Source of the DNA: Sepioteuthis lessoniana
Taxonomy: Eukaryota > Mollusca > Cephalopoda > Myopsida > Loliginidae
Assembly: GCA_963585895.1 (NCBI GenBank)
Contig: OY757916.1
Coordinates: 23,631,191-23,695,190 of the forward strand
Reading direction: 5' to 3'
DNA: 64,000 bases
Part shown: positions 62,923 to 64,000 of the stretch, one piece after another
Layout: every line of letters starts with the position of its first letter
Numbering within the stretch: the stretch's first letter is position 1
Translations under genes and position numbers: made by a program
The notes under the pieces: generated by a model
What the model saw: the letters and a program-made list of their open reading frames with translations, nothing else
Database searches by the model: none
What the model was told of the DNA's origin: nothing

Positions 62923-63294
62923 AAAATTGATTGATCAATAATTTATCCAGCATTCCTATCTGATTGAACATCAATTATTTATTTGCACACAGTTGATAAT
63001 ATTAATTACTTGTCACTACAGATTTAAATGGCTTCAAGTATTGCTATTTAGTATTAGTAATTCTCTTTATCAAATATTGCAATCTAATTTAATATTGATA
63101 AATTGTTGGCACACTGTTAAATGGTTTCAAGAATCGCTATTTAACATAAGTAATTCTTTTTCTCAAGTATTCAAATCTAATTTAATACCATTCATTTGTT
63201 TGCACAGAGTTAATTATACCAATCATTTGTATGTAGACACTGAAAAGGCTTCAAGTATTTTAAATTAACATCTGTGTTTCCATCTATCAAATAC

Positions 63295-63460
63295 TCCTAT
63301 CTTGTCTATCACACCATGTTTTTGACCAAGTAAACCTCTGGCCAACTTGGGTAGGAATTGAAACCGCTATCTTCTGTTTCAATATATATATATATATATA
63401 TGTATATGTATATATGCAGCGGATATAGTTTATCATCTCAAAATGATTCCAATTAAAGAT
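63295..63460. mobile_element. Repeat E, partial copy
   Basis: Shares GTCTATC-CACCA and CATCTCAAAATGATTCCAAT then TAAAGA with the insertion at 2701-3049. CTCTGGCC lies between, as does a (TA)n run at 63383-63417. It sits inside a C copy, as at 2.7 kb. Confidence 0.5.
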
Positions 63461-63479
63461 AAATAATATCAATATTAAC

Positions 63480-63520
63480 ATAGATAGATAGATAGATAGA
63501 TTGATAGATAGACTGATGTG
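63480..63520. repeat. (GATA)n microsatellite
   Basis: GATA repeat with two substitutions. Confidence 0.85.
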
Positions 63521-64000
63521 ATGTGGATTTTTTAAAAACTAAGTTTTAGAATGGTAATTACATCGCAAAAAATTGAAACTGAAATATGTTCCTAAACTTT
63601 CTCATCTTACACACAGTTAAATGGCCTAAAGTACTGCTGTTTAATATAAATAATTTTATTTACCAAGTATCCCTATCTAATTTGATATTCATCATTGGCT
63701 CACAAAAAGTTGATCATATAGATAATTTATTTGCAAATGGTTAAATGGTTACAAGTATTGCTATTTAACACTAGTAATTCCATCTGTCAAATTTTCACAT
63801 CTAATAAGAACAACTAACACACATCCATTTGGTTCCAAATAACTAAGAATAAAAATCTCAAGCAAAAGACTGAACAGTTCTATTTGACCTGTAGATAGGA
63901 ATCTTATAGGTACTACCACTCCAGGTCAGAGTTGATCTGAGCATGAGGGTATAGAAAGGGTACTCCACATTCCTCAAAATCCAAGACTGGAGCCTCACGA

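Larger units (their letters stand above)
62930..64000 (-). mobile_element. Retroposon C, long copy cut by window edge
   Basis: Internal units of the 50-65 bp type run from about 62940 to 63850 on minus (TCAAGTATTGCTATTTA...; TTTGCACACAGTT). The 5' body starts at about 63870 (GTTCTATTTGACCTGTAGAT) and leaves the window at its GAGGCTCCAGTC block. Repeat E interrupts it. Confidence 0.7.

Noticed and set aside
1..64000. Prokaryotic features such as operons, Shine-Dalgarno sites or intrinsic terminators
   Set aside because: Repeat content, intron-like AT-rich sequence and absence of dense ORFs show a eukaryotic genome. Such signals were not sought further.

Overview
This window looks like intergenic or intronic DNA from a large, AT-rich animal genome. 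The tRNA-derived SINE mix, the mariner, RTE and Penelope relics, the long (TA)n and GAA/CTT tracts and the lack of gene-dense sequence best fit a cephalopod mollusc, most likely an octopus. That is an inference from repeat content, not a database match. No complete host gene, rRNA or functional tRNA is visible. The best host-coding candidate is one possible terminal exon on the minus strand near 15.93-16.13 kb.

Most of the window is made of a few retroposon families, labelled here by letter. SINE-A (about 260 bp) is tRNA-headed and usually bordered by (TA)n. SINE-B (about 240 bp) is tRNA-headed. SINE-D has a B-like head and a different tail. SINE-F (about 130 bp) is nearly a bare tRNA-like sequence. 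Retroposon C (450-1300 bp, the dominant repeat) has no obvious tRNA head but shares its 3' stem-loop tail with SINE-B. Many copies keep 8-16 bp target-site duplications (TSDs), so their ends are known exactly. Other mobile DNA: a DD34D mariner at 6.68-7.72 kb, a DD37D (maT-like) mariner with intact ends at 23.88-24.77 kb, RTE-like LINE 3' ends at 4.7, 25.3 and 49.2 kb, a LINE endonuclease scrap at 23.0 kb, a 226 bp solo LTR at 28.73 kb, and Penelope-like element (PLE) remains at 6.05-6.64 and 52.66-53.35 kb.

Layout: 0-6 kb C/A/B copies; 6-7.7 kb PLE relic and mariner; 7.7-9.2 kb pyrimidine tracts around a C copy; 9.4-12 kb A and C copies and an LTR-like segment; 12.5-14.5 kb a 29-bp minisatellite between inverted ends; 14.6-15.5 kb a 104-bp satellite; 16-18 kb microsatellites; 19.4-21 kb a long purine tract; 22-27 kb C, A, LINE and mariner; 27.2-28.5 kb an 86-bp satellite; 28.5-34 kb B/D copies, the solo LTR and an unfamiliar terminal-inverted-repeat element; 34-36.2 kb TTC/GAA tracts; 36.8-45.4 kb C, B, D and A copies and a ~300-bp tandem array; 45.7-46.35 kb a 68-bp array; 47-50 kb TA repeats, C, F, RTE and B; 50.2-53.4 kb a ribozyme/PLE cluster; 53.7-64 kb A and C copies with one more purine tract.

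Two points stand out. At 50.2-52.4 kb, two different tRNA-promoter repeats (G and H) each carry a hammerhead ribozyme fold just downstream of the tRNA-like region, next to a PLE GIY-YIG endonuclease relic. At 30.54-31.33 kb, a 788 bp element with perfect 10 bp terminal inverted repeats, arms built of 21-bp repeats and a protein-like 82-codon ORF sits inside a SINE-B at a duplicated TATA. I cannot place it in a known transposon superfamily.
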